64,000 nt of DNA from assembly GCF_001428685.1 (NCBI RefSeq), contig NZ_LMIK01000010.1, forward strand, positions 103,167-167,166, in the 5' to 3' direction. Each line of letters opens with the position of its first letter. Within the stretch, counting starts at the first letter, position 1. Under the pieces are notes generated by a model. It made no database searches. It saw only the letters and a program-made list of their open reading frames with translations, and was not told the DNA's origin. Position numbers and translations under genes: made by a program. The DNA is from Lysobacter sp. Root76. GTDB lineage: Bacteria; Pseudomonadota; Gammaproteobacteria; Xanthomonadales; Xanthomonadaceae. Of the stretch, positions 16,840 to 27,721 are shown piece after piece.

Positions 16840-19800
16840 GGCGTCGCTCCTGCCCCGGCGGTGCCGGCGGCGGCTGTGGATTCGGCGTTCGCGTGTCGCG
16901 CGGCGCGCCGTTTGATGTAACGGCCGAGCACGGCCAGGATCGAGGGCACCAGCACCAGGGTGGCCGGGGTGCCGAACAGCAGGCCGCCGATCACCGCGCG
17001 GCCCAGCGGCGCGTTCTGTTCGCCGCCCTCGCCCAGGCCGATCGCCATCGGCACGATGCCCAGCACCATCGCGCTGGCGGTCATCAGCACCGGACGCAGA
17101 CGCACTGCGGCGGATTCGTAGGCGGCCAGCTCCGGGTCGTGACCTTCGGCGATCAGGCCGCGGGCGAAGCTGGTGACCAGCACACTGTTCGCGGTGGACA
17201 CGCCGATCACCATCATCACGCCCATCAGCGCCGGCACGCTCAGCGGCGTACCGGTGACGAACAGGCCGACCGCGGCGCCGGCGATCGCGACCGGCAGGCC
17301 GGACATCGCCACCAGCGGCTGGATCCAGGACTGGAAGTTCACCACCAGCACCAGGAACACCAGCACCGCCGACATCAGCAGGCCTGCGGCGAGTTCGCCG
17401 TAGGCGCTCTGCATCTCGCCGGCCTGGCCCGCGATCTCGATGCGGTTGCCGGGCTTGAGGCGGCCTTCCATCTCGTGGGTGATCGCGGTCAGGCGATCGT
17501 AGACCGAACCAAGATCGGTGCCCTGCACATTGGCGAGCACGCTGATGGTCGGCGCCAGGGTGGTGCGGCCGATGCTGGCCGGCACCGTGCGCGGCGTGAC
17601 CGTGGCGATGCTGCGCAACAGCACCGCCTGACCGTTGGGACCGATCCGCAGCGGCATGTTGAGCAGGGTGTCGATGTCGCCCAGGCGCGCCGGCGGCGCC
17701 TGCACCTGCACGGTGTAAGCGATCGCGTTGACGGTGTCGGTCCAGTACACCGGCGACACCGTGCCGGCCGAGCCCAGCACCGCAAGCACGGCACGGCTGG
17801 CCTGCTGGGTGTCCAGGCCAAGTTGGGCGGCGCGGGTACGGTCGATCCTGACCTGATACTCGGGCAGGTCCAGCACCTGGCGCAGGGCGATGTCGACCGC
17901 GCCGGGCACCTGCTGCAGGCGCGTCTCGATCTCGCGCGCCAGCGCCAGGTTGCCGGCGTTGTCGCGGCCGATCAGGCGCACTTCGAACGCGGCCGCGGCC
18001 GAACCGGCCAGGGTGCGGCTGGTCGCGTCCGGCGGACGCTCGAATACTTTCACCTCGGGGAATTTCTGCGCGATGCGTTCGCGCAGTTGCTTCAGGTACA
18101 GGCGACTGGGCGCATGCGGCGAACGCAGCTGCAGCATCACCTCGGCCTCGAACGAACCGACCACGGCGCTGTCGACCAGCGAAAGATTGATCGCGTCGGG
18201 CACGCCGATCTGTTCGTAGACGGTCTGCAGCTCCTGCGGCGGGATGATGCTGCGGATCTCGCGCTGGATCTGGGTCACGCGCGCCGCGGTTTCCTCCAGG
18301 CGCATGCCCGAGGGCATCCGCACCTGCAGGCGCAGCTGGCCGGCGTCGACCTGCGGGAAGTATTCGCGCCCCAGCATCAGCGCCGAACCCGCGCCGAGCG
18401 CGACCAGCAGCAGCGCCGCCAGGGTCAGCACGCCGCCGTGATGGCCCAGCCGCACCAGCAGCGCGTGGTGGCGCTCGCGCAGGCTGTCCAGCGTGCGTTC
18501 GACGCGGTGGTTGAGCGCCAGCAGCCGCTTCTCCGGCGCCCAGCGCGGGTGCTTGCGGCTTTCGATGTCGGCCGGCAGCAGCAGGTAACACAGCACCGGG
18601 ATCAGCGTGCGCGACAGCAGGAACGAGGCCGCCATGGCGAAGATCACCGCCAGCGCCAGCGGCGTGAACACCCAGGCCGACAGGCCGGTCATCAGCAGGA
18701 TCGGCGTCAGCACGATGCAGATCGCGACCGTGGACACGAACTCCGGGAACACCACCTCGCGCGCGCTGTCGAGGATCGCGGTGCGCACGTCCTTGCCCAG
18801 GGCGATGTTGCGGTTGGTGTTCTCGACGTCGACCACCGCGTTGTCGACCAGGATGCCGATCGCCAGCGCCAGGCCGCCCAGGGTCATCACGTTGAAGGTG
18901 TAGCCCAACAGGTGCAGCATCGCCACCGAGGCCAGCAGCGCCAGCGGGATCGCCGACAGCACGATCAGGCTGGAGCGCCAGGAGCCGATGAACACCAGCA
19001 CCACCAGGGCCACCAGCAGGCCGACCAGCAAGGCTTCGTGCTGGATCGAGCCGATCGCGTTGTCGACGAATACCGACTGGTCGAAGATCGGCGCGATGCG
19101 CATGCCCGGCGGCGCCGAGGCTTCGATCTCGGGCAGGCGTTCGCGCACCGCGCGCACTATCTCGACCGCGGACGCGCCGCCGAGCTTGATCAGCGCCACC
19201 GACACCGCACTGGAACCGTCCATGCGCGCGACGTTGGTCTGCAGCGCGCCGCCGTCGCGCACCGAGGCGACGTCGCGCACGTAGATCACGCTGCCGTTGC
19301 GCGCGGCCACCGGCAGGTCGAGGAACTCGGCCGCGGTCGCCGGGCTGGTGTCCAGCGAGATCTGCAGCTCGCGCGCGCCCTCGCGGATCGCGCCCGAGGG
19401 CAGGGTCGGGCTGCCGCGCTCCAGCGCCGTGGTCACGTCGCTGGGGGTGAGGCCATAGGTCTGCAAGGCCGCGGGGTCCAGGTCGACCATGATCTGCCGC
19501 GCCGCGCCGCCGTAGGGCAGGGTCATGCGGATGCCGGGGATGGTCTGGATCTGCGAACGCAGCTGCAGGCGCGCGTAGTCGTAGAGCTGGGCTTCGGTCA
19601 GCGAATCCGAGGACAGCACCAACTGCAGCACCGGCGTGCTGGACACGTTGTTGCGGATCACCAACGGCGGCGAGGTGCCGGGCGGCATGCGCCGCAGGAT
19701 GGTCTGCGAGACCGCGGTGATCTGGCCCAGGGCGCGGTCCAGACTGACCGTGGGCTGGAAGTCGATGCGCACGATGCTGGCGCCGTTGATCGACTCCGAG

Positions 19801-20045
19801 CGCACTTCCTTGAGATCGTCGACGGTGTTGAGGATCGCCGCCTCCGAGAACGAGGTCAGCTTGGCCGCCATGTCGGCCGCCGGCAGGCCGTTATAGGTCC
19901 AGACCAGGTTGATCGAGGGAATGCCGACCTCGGGCAGGATGTCGGTCGGCATGCGCCGCGCCGACAGCGTGCCGAACAGCAGGATCAGGATGGCCAGCAC
20001 GCCGATGGTGTAGCGGCGGTTGAGCGCGTATTGAACGATCCACAT
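16836..20045 (-). CDS. RND efflux transporter, inner-membrane permease
   Basis: A 1069-residue resistance-nodulation-division pump (AcrB superfamily), driven by the proton gradient. The N-terminal helix (YTIGVLAILILLFGTLS) and MPTDILPEVGIPSINLVW are typical, and two large periplasmic loops follow TM1 and TM7. The proton-relay region reads ILVDNAVVDVEN: one of the two TM4 aspartates of AcrB is Asn here, while the first is kept. It is the first gene of the operon and is divergent from an AraC regulator at 20287. Substrates (drugs, solvents or metals) cannot be deduced. Confidence 0.94.
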   Translation of the reverse strand: MWIVQYALNRRYTIGVLAILILLFGTLSARRMPTDILPEVGIPSINLVWTYNGLPAADMAAKLTSFSEAAILNTVDDLKEVRSESINGASIVRIDFQPTVSLDRALGQITAVSQTILRRMPPGTSPPLVIRNNVSSTPVLQLVLSSDSLTEAQLYDYARLQLRSQIQTIPGIRMTLPYGGAARQIMVDLDPAALQTYGLTPSDVTTALERGSPTLPSGAIREGARELQISLDTSPATAAEFLDLPVAARNGSVIYVRDVASVRDGGALQTNVARMDGSSAVSVALIKLGGASAVEIVRAVRERLPEIEASAPPGMRIAPIFDQSVFVDNAIGSIQHEALLVGLLVALVVLVFIGSWRSSLIVLSAIPLALLASVAMLHLLGYTFNVMTLGGLALAIGILVDNAVVDVENTNRNIALGKDVRTAILDSAREVVFPEFVSTVAICIVLTPILLMTGLSAWVFTPLALAVIFAMAASFLLSRTLIPVLCYLLLPADIESRKHPRWAPEKRLLALNHRVERTLDSLRERHHALLVRLGHHGGVLTLAALLLVALGAGSALMLGREYFPQVDAGQLRLQVRMPSGMRLEETAARVTQIQREIRSIIPPQELQTVYEQIGVPDAINLSLVDSAVVGSFEAEVMLQLRSPHAPSRLYLKQLRERIAQKFPEVKVFERPPDATSRTLAGSAAAAFEVRLIGRDNAGNLALAREIETRLQQVPGAVDIALRQVLDLPEYQVRIDRTRAAQLGLDTQQASRAVLAVLGSAGTVSPVYWTDTVNAIAYTVQVQAPPARLGDIDTLLNMPLRIGPNGQAVLLRSIATVTPRTVPASIGRTTLAPTISVLANVQGTDLGSVYDRLTAITHEMEGRLKPGNRIEIAGQAGEMQSAYGELAAGLLMSAVLVFLVLVVNFQSWIQPLVAMSGLPVAIAGAAVGLFVTGTPLSVPALMGVMMVIGVSTANSVLVTSFARGLIAEGHDPELAAYESAAVRLRPVLMTASAMVLGIVPMAIGLGEGGEQNAPLGRAVIGGLLFGTPATLVLVPSILAVLGRYIKRRAARHANAESTAAAGTAGAGATP

Positions 20046-20286
20046 CGCGACGTATCCGGGTGCGAGGGAACCGCGGCCGGGCGCTGGAGGCGGGGCGCAC
20101 GGGCGCCGCGCCGGGGCGGACCCGGTCGGGTCGGGGGGAGACGGCTACGTTAGGGGTTGCGGCCCCCGCCGGGTAAGTACATTGCTGCCGAATCTTTGCC
20201 CGATCCTGCAATTTGCCCATTCCGGCACGCCGAACGGCAGAATCCGCAAACATAATCGGGGTATCCCCCGTCGGATGCTGGGAGCC

Positions 20287-21222
20287 ATGAACGCCAATAC
20301 TTCCGCCGAGTCGGCCGCCCGCAACGGGTTCTGCGCCCCGCAAGCCGAGCTGGCCGACCGGATTGCCCGATCGACGGCCGACGACGGCGTCCACGCCACC
20401 GCGGTGCCGTCGCTGTACCTGATCCGTTCCAGCACCCCGACCCCCTGCAAGCCGACCCTGTACGAGCCGCGCCTGTGCATCGTCGCCCAGGGCAGCAAAG
20501 TCGCGATGCTGGCCGGCGAGACCTACCACTACGACCCGCTGAATTACCTGGTGGTGTCGGTGACCCTGCCGATGATCGGCCAGATCACCGAGGCCTCGCC
20601 GGAAAAGCCCTACCTGTGCCTGCGTCTGGACATCGACCCGGAGGAGATCGCCGCGCTGATCCTCGACGCCGGCCCGCAGGCGCCGTCGGCCGGCATCGAT
20701 CGCGGCCTGTACGCCGCGCGCGTCAACGCGCCGCTGCTGGATGCGGTGCTGCGCCTGATGCGGCTGCTGGATACCCCGGCCGACCTGCCGGTGCTGGCGC
20801 CGATCGCCTTGCGCGAAATCTACTACCGGGTCCTGGTCGGCGACCTCGGCCATCGCCTGTGCGAACTGGCGATGGCCGACACCCGCTCGCACCGGATCGC
20901 GCGCGCGGTCGAGCTGCTGCGTCAGCGTTACCTGCAGCCGCTGAGCATCGACGACCTGGCGCAGTCGGTGCACATGAGCATCTCCTCGCTGCACCATCAG
21001 TTCAAAGCCGTGACCACGATGTCGCCGCTGCAGTTCCAGAAGCAGCTGCGCCTGCACGAGGCGCGACGGCTGATGCTGGTCGACGGCATCGAAGCCGGCG
21101 CGGCCGCGCACAAGGTCGGCTACGAGAGCCCCTCGCAGTTCAGCCGCGAGTACAAGCGCCTGTTCGGCGCGCCGCCGCGCTCGGAGATCGTGCAGATACG
21201 CAGCAACGCGCGGCTGGCCTGA
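20287..21222 (+). CDS. AraC family transcriptional regulator
   Basis: A 311-residue activator. The N-terminal domain (about 50-190) is of the AraC_N cupin-like type (YEPRLCIVAQGSK, YDPLNYLVVSVTLP), and the C-terminal double helix-turn-helix spans about 205-300 (SIDDLAQSVHMSISSLHHQFKAV, then AHKVGYESPSQFSREYKRLFG). The ATG at 20287 has a GGGAG ribosome site. It is divergent from the RND pump across 241 bp, so it probably controls the pump. The ligand is unknown. Confidence 0.92.
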   Translation: MNANTSAESAARNGFCAPQAELADRIARSTADDGVHATAVPSLYLIRSSTPTPCKPTLYEPRLCIVAQGSKVAMLAGETYHYDPLNYLVVSVTLPMIGQITEASPEKPYLCLRLDIDPEEIAALILDAGPQAPSAGIDRGLYAARVNAPLLDAVLRLMRLLDTPADLPVLAPIALREIYYRVLVGDLGHRLCELAMADTRSHRIARAVELLRQRYLQPLSIDDLAQSVHMSISSLHHQFKAVTTMSPLQFQKQLRLHEARRLMLVDGIEAGAAAHKVGYESPSQFSREYKRLFGAPPRSEIVQIRSNARLA

Positions 21223-21231
21223 GCCGCGCGC

Positions 21232-21591
21232 TCAATCCATGCACACCGCTTCGACGTTGTGGCCGTCGGGGTCGATGAGGAACGCGGCGTAGTAGCTCGG
21301 GCTGTAGTCCACGCGCAGTCCCGGCGCGCCGTTGTCGCGCCCGCCGGCCTCGACGCCCGCCGCATGGAAACGCTCGACCGCGGCGCGGTCGGGCGCGCGG
21401 AAGGCGACGTGGCTTTGTCCCTGGGCCTTGGCGTCCTCGTACAGCCACAGCGCCGGTGCGCCGTCCGGGCCGAGTCCGGCCCCGCCCTCGTAACGCGAGT
21501 CCAGGCGATGGCCGAGCGCGCCGAGCGCGGCTTCGTAGAAACGTACGCTCGCGTCGAGATCGCGAACCTTCAGGCCGATATGGTCGTACAT
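21232..21591 (-). CDS. VOC (glyoxalase) family protein
   Basis: A 119-residue VOC protein. It begins MYDHIGLKVRDLDASVRFYEAAL (first metal-site His and module 1), has QSHVAFRAPD in the middle and ends YYAAFLIDPDGHNVEAV, where DPDGHNVE holds the final ligand Glu. All usual metal positions (H4, H near 76, E near 115) appear present. It lies 24 bp after an AraC gene on the same strand and is probably cotranscribed with it. Substrate unknown. Confidence 0.88.
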   Translation of the reverse strand: MYDHIGLKVRDLDASVRFYEAALGALGHRLDSRYEGGAGLGPDGAPALWLYEDAKAQGQSHVAFRAPDRAAVERFHAAGVEAGGRDNGAPGLRVDYSPSYYAAFLIDPDGHNVEAVCMD

Positions 21592-21615
21592 GGCGGAACC
21601 TCCGTAGGTGGAGGC

Positions 21616-22476
21616 TCAGCTTGCGACGTAGGCGCGTATGCGTTCTTGGAGAATCTTGCGGTCGCCGCGCGCGGCGTGGCGGAAGCCGCGCGGCGACACG
21701 CCGGCGGCGCGGCGAAAAGTGCGGACGAAATTGGACAGGTCGGCGAAACCGCTGTCGTAGGCGACCTCGGTGATCGAACGGCGCGCGTCGGCCAGCAAGG
21801 GCACCGCGCGCCGCAGCCGCGCGCGCAGCAGGTACTGGTGCGGGGTCACGCCGAGCACCGCCGAGAACAGGCGCAGGAAGTGGAAGGCGCTCAGGCCGAC
21901 GCTGGCGGCGGTACGCTCCAGATCGACCGCCTCGTGCGCATGCGCGTCCAGCCACAGCGCGGCCTCGATCGCACGCCGGCGGTCGCGCGCCTGCGCGTGC
22001 ATCGCCCGCGCGTCGCGACCGCCGACCAGGCCCAGGTAGCGCTGAGCGAACAGCAGGCCGAGCTCGTCCACGCCCAGATCGCTACGCCCCTCGGCCGCGG
22101 CCTGGGCCAGTTCGCCCAGCACCATCAGTTGCGGCAACGGCGGCAGGCCCGCGGTGGTCCAGCTGGCGCTACCGCAGCGGCGCGCGCCGGCGAGTTCGTC
22201 GACCAGCTCCGGCGCGAAGTGGAACGACAGGCATTCGTCGCCGCACAGGTGGTGGTCGTGCGTGCACAGGTATTCGTCGCCGGTGCGGCCGATCAGCACC
22301 GAGCCGGCGACCAGTTCGTAGCTGCGCCCGCGGGCCTGATAACCGAAGCTGCCGCGGCGCACGTAGGCCAGCGAGTGGCGGCCGTGCTGCTCCAGGAACG
22401 GCGCGTCGTCCGGACCGGCCTGGCAGCGGTAATCGACTACCGTCAGCGGACCCTGCAGCAGCGTGGTTACGTGCAT
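21616..22476 (-). CDS. AraC family transcriptional regulator
   Basis: A 286-residue regulator with an N-terminal cupin-like sensor ([34 protein letters not shown]; the sensor also holds a Cys/His cluster [12 protein letters not shown] that could bind a metal) and a C-terminal double HTH ([44 protein letters not shown]). It is probably in one operon with the VOC protein that follows. The Cys/His cluster near residues 70-81 is unusual for AraC sensors and may point to metal or redox sensing. Confidence 0.9.
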   Translation of the reverse strand: MHVTTLLQGPLTVVDYRCQAGPDDAPFLEQHGRHSLAYVRRGSFGYQARGRSYELVAGSVLIGRTGDEYLCTHDHHLCGDECLSFHFAPELVDELAGARRCGSASWTTAGLPPLPQLMVLGELAQAAAEGRSDLGVDELGLLFAQRYLGLVGGRDARAMHAQARDRRRAIEAALWLDAHAHEAVDLERTAASVGLSAFHFLRLFSAVLGVTPHQYLLRARLRRAVPLLADARRSITEVAYDSGFADLSNFVRTFRRAAGVSPRGFRHAARGDRKILQERIRAYVAS

Positions 22477-22724
22477 GCGCCGATGCTAGCACCGCGGGTG
22501 TTGCCGATGCGGGAAGCCCCGACCGAGGTTGGCGGCTTCCCGATCGTCTTTGCGCAGCACCTCGGAACTTCAGAATCGGCCGCGCCGACCCACCTGGAAA
22601 CCCACCCCTCGCAGCAGCGGCGCGGAGTCGCGCATGGCTACGGTTCGTGCCGCTACGGCGTTTGCAGTCGGACGCGATCCGCGCCGCTGCTGCGAAGAGT
22701 CGAGCGGCGCCGGCGCCGGAGGCC

Positions 22725-22750
22725 GGGCCGGAGGGACGCCCCTCCGGCCC
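22725..22750 (-). terminator. Terminator-like hairpin after amtB
   Basis: GGGCCGGAGGG and CCCTCCGGCCC form a perfect 11-bp stem with a 4-nt loop, just after the amtB stop. There is no T-run, so it may be a 3-prime stabilising hairpin or a non-canonical terminator. Confidence 0.55.
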
Positions 22751-22756
22751 ATGCGC

Positions 22757-24145
22757 TCAGTTCTCGTACGCGGTTTCGCCGTGCGAGGTGATGTCCAGGC
22801 CTTCGCGTTCGGATTCCTCGGCCACACGCAGGCCGACCACCAGCTTGACGAAGCCGAACGCCAGCACCGACACCAGGCCCGACCAGAGCACGGTGATCCC
22901 GACGCTCAAGGCCTGCACGCCCAACTGCGCGGCGATCGAATCGTTGCCCGCGCCCAGGCCGAAGCCGCCCAGCGACGGCGAGCTGAACACGCCGGTGAGC
23001 AGGGCGCCGATGATGCCGCCCAGGCCGTGCACGCCGAACACGTCGAGCGCATCGTCGGCACGCAGCAGGCGCTTGAGTCCGTGCACGCCCCACACGCACA
23101 AGGCGCCGGCGATCGCACCGATCGCGATCGCGCCCATCGGTCCGACCGTGCCGCAGGCCGGCGTGATCGCGACCAGACCGGCCACCACGCCCGACGCACC
23201 GCCCAGCATCGACGGTTTGCCCTTCATCACCGCCTCGACCAGGCTCCAGGCCAGCGCCGCGGCGGCGGTCGCGAGCAGGGTGTTGAGGAAGGCCAGGGCT
23301 GCGCCGGCGTTGGCTTCCAGGTTGGAGCCGGCGTTGAAGCCGAACCAGCCCACCCACAGCAGCGAGGCGCCGATCATGGTGAAGGTCACGTTGTGCGGCT
23401 TGATCGCCTCACGCCCGTAGCCCACGCGCTTGCCGACGAAATAGGCGCCGACCAGACCGGCGACGCCGGCGTTGATGTGGACCACCGTGCCGCCGGCGAA
23501 ATCGATCGCGCCCTTGGCGAACAGATAGCCGTCAGGCCCGTACCAGACCATATGCGCGATCGGCAGGTAGGCGAAGGTGAACCACAGCGCCGAGAACAGC
23601 AGTACCGCCGAGAACTTGATGCGCTCGGCGAACGCGCCGACGATCAGCGCGCCGGTGATGCCGGCGAAGGTCGACTGGAAAGCGACGAACACGTACTCCG
23701 GCAGCGACACGCCGGCCGTGAAGGTCGCCGCCAACGTGTCCTTGTTGACGCCGGCCAGGAACAGTTTGTCGAAGGTGCCGATGAACGCGCCCGGGAAACC
23801 GGCGCTGCCGCCGCCGAACGCCAGGCTGTAGCCGTAGGCCACCCACAGCAGCACGATCAGCGAGAACACCGCCAGCACCTGCATCAGCACCGACAGCACG
23901 TTCTTGGAGCGCACCAGGCCGCCGTAGAACAGCGCCAGGCCGGGCACGGTCATCAACAGCACCAGCAGGGTCGAGGTCAGCATCCAGGCGACGTCGCCCT
24001 TGTCGACCACCGGCTCCGCGGCGGCGGCGGCGTCCTGCGCGCGCGCGGCGATCGGAGCCAGTACTGCGGCCAGGGGCAGCGCGCCCAGGGCCAGGGTTCG
24101 CAACGACCGCTCGCGCGAGCGGGATTTGATGGCATGGGTCTTCAT
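22757..24145 (-). CDS. amtB: Ammonium transporter AmtB
   Basis: A 462-residue inner-membrane ammonium channel. An N-terminal signal sequence (ending IAARAQ) is followed by about 11 helices. The conserved FYGGLVRSKNVL region, the twin-site segments WFGFNAGSNLEAN and GVHGLGGIIGALLTG, and AGGTVVHINAGVAGLVGA are all present; these hold the pore histidines and the Phe gate environment. The ATG at 24145 fits the signal peptide. glnK lies 19 bp upstream on the same strand, the classic glnK-amtB pair: GlnK plugs AmtB when nitrogen is ample. Confidence 0.96.
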   Translation of the reverse strand: MKTHAIKSRSRERSLRTLALGALPLAAVLAPIAARAQDAAAAAEPVVDKGDVAWMLTSTLLVLLMTVPGLALFYGGLVRSKNVLSVLMQVLAVFSLIVLLWVAYGYSLAFGGGSAGFPGAFIGTFDKLFLAGVNKDTLAATFTAGVSLPEYVFVAFQSTFAGITGALIVGAFAERIKFSAVLLFSALWFTFAYLPIAHMVWYGPDGYLFAKGAIDFAGGTVVHINAGVAGLVGAYFVGKRVGYGREAIKPHNVTFTMIGASLLWVGWFGFNAGSNLEANAGAALAFLNTLLATAAAALAWSLVEAVMKGKPSMLGGASGVVAGLVAITPACGTVGPMGAIAIGAIAGALCVWGVHGLKRLLRADDALDVFGVHGLGGIIGALLTGVFSSPSLGGFGLGAGNDSIAAQLGVQALSVGITVLWSGLVSVLAFGFVKLVVGLRVAEESEREGLDITSHGETAYEN

Positions 24146-24164
24146 GTCGGATCTCGCGTCAGGG

Positions 24165-25317
<1,153 letters not shown>

Positions 25318-25474
25318 GACGCAGGCTCCTCATAAGCGGTGGCCCCTCCCCGGTCAGTACTTCGTGCTCTTGCGGCGCGGGCGTTTCGTCGTGGCCCGGC
25401 CAATTTTTGGGACGCAGTCGCCCTGCGGCGGAGCGAGCCCGTCGTTGAGACCTCCTGGTTGTGGTGGTGGACTT

Positions 25475-25511
25475 GAAAAGCGAGCGGCCCGTAGCTTTCG
25501 CCACGGGCCGC
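25475..25511 (-). terminator. Intrinsic terminator after the GNAT gene
   Basis: On the minus strand a 9-bp perfect stem (GCGGCCCGT with ACGGGCCGC, 25484-25492 and 25503-25511) is followed by CTCGCTTTTC. It lies 10 bp after the stop of the acetyltransferase gene and insulates the porin-glnK-amtB operon from it. Confidence 0.75.
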
Positions 25512-25520
25512 CGGGTGCGT

Positions 25521-25976
25521 CTACAGGTGTTTCGTCATGAAGACGCTGTTCGGGTCGTCGACGTAGTCCGCGAAGGGTCCGCAGGGGTCGAAGCCGAAGC
25601 GCGTATAGAGTCTGCGCGCCGGCTCGAATCCGTCCATCGATCCCGTCTCCAGGCTCAGCCGCCGATAGGCGCGTCGCCCTGCCTCGTCGATGAGGTGATC
25701 CAGCATCGCGGCCGCCACGCCCTTGCGCAGGTGCCGCGCTGCCGTGCGCATCGATTTGATTTCGCCGTGCTCCGGATCGAGCTGCTTGAGCGCGCCGCAG
25801 CCGAGCAGTTGCCCGTCCTGCCAGGCGCTCCAGAAGCTGATCCCCGGTCGCCGCAATCCGTCCAGGTCCAGCGCGTGGATGCTCTCCGGCGGCGACAGTC
25901 GGGCCATGCCCTGCAGATGTTCGCGCAACAGCGCGATCACCTCGGGATGGTCCAGTTCGCCTGCACGGATCTGCAT
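25521..25976 (-). CDS. GNAT family N-acetyltransferase
   Basis: A 151-residue acetyltransferase. The start MQIRAGELDHPEVIALLREHL, the strand LGCGALKQLDPEHGEIKSM and the acetyl-CoA loop AARHLRKGVAAAMLDHLI (RxxGxA form) define the fold; ARRLYTRFGFDPCGPFADY is the usual C-terminal motif. The ATG at 25976 is preferred to a longer Pro-rich extension. It follows glnA by 64 bp on the same strand, with a hairpin between, so it may receive read-through from glnA. Substrate unknown. Confidence 0.88.
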   Translation of the reverse strand: MQIRAGELDHPEVIALLREHLQGMARLSPPESIHALDLDGLRRPGISFWSAWQDGQLLGCGALKQLDPEHGEIKSMRTAARHLRKGVAAAMLDHLIDEAGRRAYRRLSLETGSMDGFEPARRLYTRFGFDPCGPFADYVDDPNSVFMTKHL

Positions 25977-26005
25977 CTTCGCTCCTGGCGGTGGTGCGGC
26001 AACGC

Positions 26006-26031
26006 GGGACGGCGGCGCGGGCCGCCGTCCC
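26006..26031 (-). terminator. Terminator-like hairpin after glnA
   Basis: GGGACGGCGGC and GCCGCCGTCCC form a perfect 11-bp stem with loop GCGG, 10 bp after the glnA stop. No T-run follows. It may limit read-through into the GNAT gene. Confidence 0.6.
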
Positions 26032-26040
26032 TGTCGCACG

Positions 26041-27450
26041 TTAGACGGCGTAGTACATCTGGTACTCGAGCGGATGCGTCGCCGCGCGGAACTTGGTCAC
26101 TTCCTGCATCTTCAGCGCGATGTAGCCGTCGATGAAGTCGTCGGTGAACACGCCGCCGGCCTTGAGGAAGTCGCGGTCCTTGTCCAGCGCTTCCAGGGCC
26201 TGGTCGAGCGAATGGCAGACGGTCGGAATGCCCTTCTCTTCTTCCGGCGGCAGGTCGTACAGGTCCTTGTCGCTGGGCGCGCCCGGGTCGATCTGGTTCT
26301 TGATGCCGTCCAGGCCGGCCATCATCAGCGCGGCGAAGGTCAGGTAGCCGGACTGGATCGGGTCGGGGAAGCGCATCTCGATGCGGCGCGCCTTCGGGTT
26401 GGCCACGTACGGAATGCGGCAGCTCGCCGAACGGTTGCGGGCCGAATAGGCCAGCATCACCGGCGCCTCGAAGCCCGGCACCAGGCGCTTGTAGCTGTTG
26501 GTGCCCGAGTTGGTGAACGCGTTGATCGCGCGCGCATGCTTGAACACGCCGCCGATGTACCACAGCGCCATCTGCGACAGGCCGCCGTAGCCGTCGCCGG
26601 AGAACAGGTTGACGCCGCCCTTGGCCAGCGACTGGTGCACGTGCATACCGCTGCCGTTGTCGCCGACGATCGGCTTGGGCATGAAGGTCGCGGTCTTGCC
26701 GTTGCGGTGGGCGACGTTCTTGATGATGTACTTCATCGTCAGCAGTTCGTCGGCCTTGGCGACCAGCGAATTGAACTTGGTGCCGATCTCGCACTGGCCG
26801 GCGTTGGCGACTTCGTGGTGGTGCACTTCGACTTCGATGCCGGCCTGTTCCAGCGTCTTGCACATCTCGGCGCGGATGTCGTGCAGCGAGTCCAGCGGCG
26901 CGACCGGGAAGTAGCCGCCCTTCACGCCCGGACGGTAACCGCTGTTGCCGCCTTCGTATTCCTTGCCCGAGTTCCACGCGGCTTCTTCCGAATCGACGTG
27001 GAAGAAGGTGTGGCCCATCTCGTTGGCGTAGCGCACCGAATCGAAGATGAAGAACTCGGGCTCAGGGCCGAAGAAGGCCTGGTCGGCGATGCCGCTGGAC
27101 TTGAGGTAGGCCTCGGCGCGCTTGGCGACGCCGCGCGGATCGCGCGAGTAGGCCTGCATGGTCGCCGGGTCGAGGATGTCGCAAGTCAGGATCAGGGTCG
27201 GATCGGCAGTGAACGGATCCAGGACCGCGGTCGAGGCGTCGGGCAGCAGGATCATGTCCGACTCGTTGATGCCCTTCCAGCCGCTGATCGACGAGCCGTC
27301 GAACATCTTGCCGTCTTCGAACAGCGCCGGCTCGACGATCGACTTGGGGAAGGTCACGTGGTGCTGAACGCCACGCATGTCGGTGAAACGCAGGTCGACG
27401 AATTCGACCTTGTGGTCCTTGACGAGCTTTTCGACGTGTTCGAGGGACAT
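26041..27450 (-). CDS. glnA: Glutamine synthetase type I
   Basis: A 469-residue enzyme making glutamine from glutamate, ammonia and ATP; it works as a dodecamer in the cytoplasm. Key motifs are [11 protein letters not shown] (50-60), [12 protein letters not shown] (metal site), the long [20 protein letters not shown] segment, the glutamate-site RSASCRIP and the adenylylation site Y398 in [10 protein letters not shown], so activity can be shut off by GlnE. Length equals E. coli GlnA (469). The promoter is a perfect sigma-54 site at 27519-27535 with NtrC-like sites upstream, giving a 58-nt leader. Confidence 0.98.
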   Translation of the reverse strand: MSLEHVEKLVKDHKVEFVDLRFTDMRGVQHHVTFPKSIVEPALFEDGKMFDGSSISGWKGINESDMILLPDASTAVLDPFTADPTLILTCDILDPATMQAYSRDPRGVAKRAEAYLKSSGIADQAFFGPEPEFFIFDSVRYANEMGHTFFHVDSEEAAWNSGKEYEGGNSGYRPGVKGGYFPVAPLDSLHDIRAEMCKTLEQAGIEVEVHHHEVANAGQCEIGTKFNSLVAKADELLTMKYIIKNVAHRNGKTATFMPKPIVGDNGSGMHVHQSLAKGGVNLFSGDGYGGLSQMALWYIGGVFKHARAINAFTNSGTNSYKRLVPGFEAPVMLAYSARNRSASCRIPYVANPKARRIEMRFPDPIQSGYLTFAALMMAGLDGIKNQIDPGAPSDKDLYDLPPEEEKGIPTVCHSLDQALEALDKDRDFLKAGGVFTDDFIDGYIALKMQEVTKFRAATHPLEYQMYYAV

Positions 27451-27518
27451 GGACTGGATCCGGATTGGGAAGGGACAGGACGTGCGGTGCGCGGCTTTGA
27501 GCTGCTTGGCTTAAGTAA

Positions 27519-27535
27519 AGCAAGCAGCGTGCCAA
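27519..27535 (-). promoter_or_regulatory. Sigma-54 promoter of glnA
   Basis: The minus strand reads TTGGCACGCTGCTTGCT, a full match to the sigma-54 consensus YTGGCACG-N4-TTGCW, with GG at -24 and GC at -12. The predicted start is near 27508, 58 nt before the glnA ATG. Confidence 0.9.
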
Positions 27536-27583
27536 GTTCTGAATTAACGTATATGATTGATTATAAAGAAAATTAATCTTGGC

Positions 27584-27642
27584 GCACCGCAGCAATGCTT
27601 CCTATTGGTGCTTTTCCAGTTGTGAATGCACCAATTTGGACC
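27584..27642 (-). promoter_or_regulatory. NtrC enhancer region of glnA
   Basis: Three NtrC-like sites (GCACY-N5-RGTGC): 27584-27598 (1 mismatch), 27597-27611 (2 mismatches) and 27628-27642 (2 mismatches). The last two are 31 bp centre to centre, three helical turns, at about -96 and -127 from the predicted start, close to the arrangement in enteric glnA. Strong arms ATTGGTGC and GCACCAAT (27604-27635) form an inverted repeat. Between enhancer and promoter, 27541-27580 is AT-rich with a near-consensus IHF site. Confidence 0.72.
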
Positions 27643-27721
27643 AGGCGCTCTTTAGGATATCCTGCTGCGGTTTTTGTCCCTGCCGTCCTGCCGCCCCCTC
27701 GCTTCGCACGATTCCCACTCA

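Noticed and set aside
16893..20153. 1086-codon open frame antisense to the RND permease
   Set aside because: Gln/His/Arg/Ala-rich composition with no domain; a by-product of GC-rich third positions in the real gene.
25318..25474. Sigma-54 promoter before the TorF-type porin
   Set aside because: Several GG...GC pairs were checked, but none has the required 10-bp spacing with conserved flanks.
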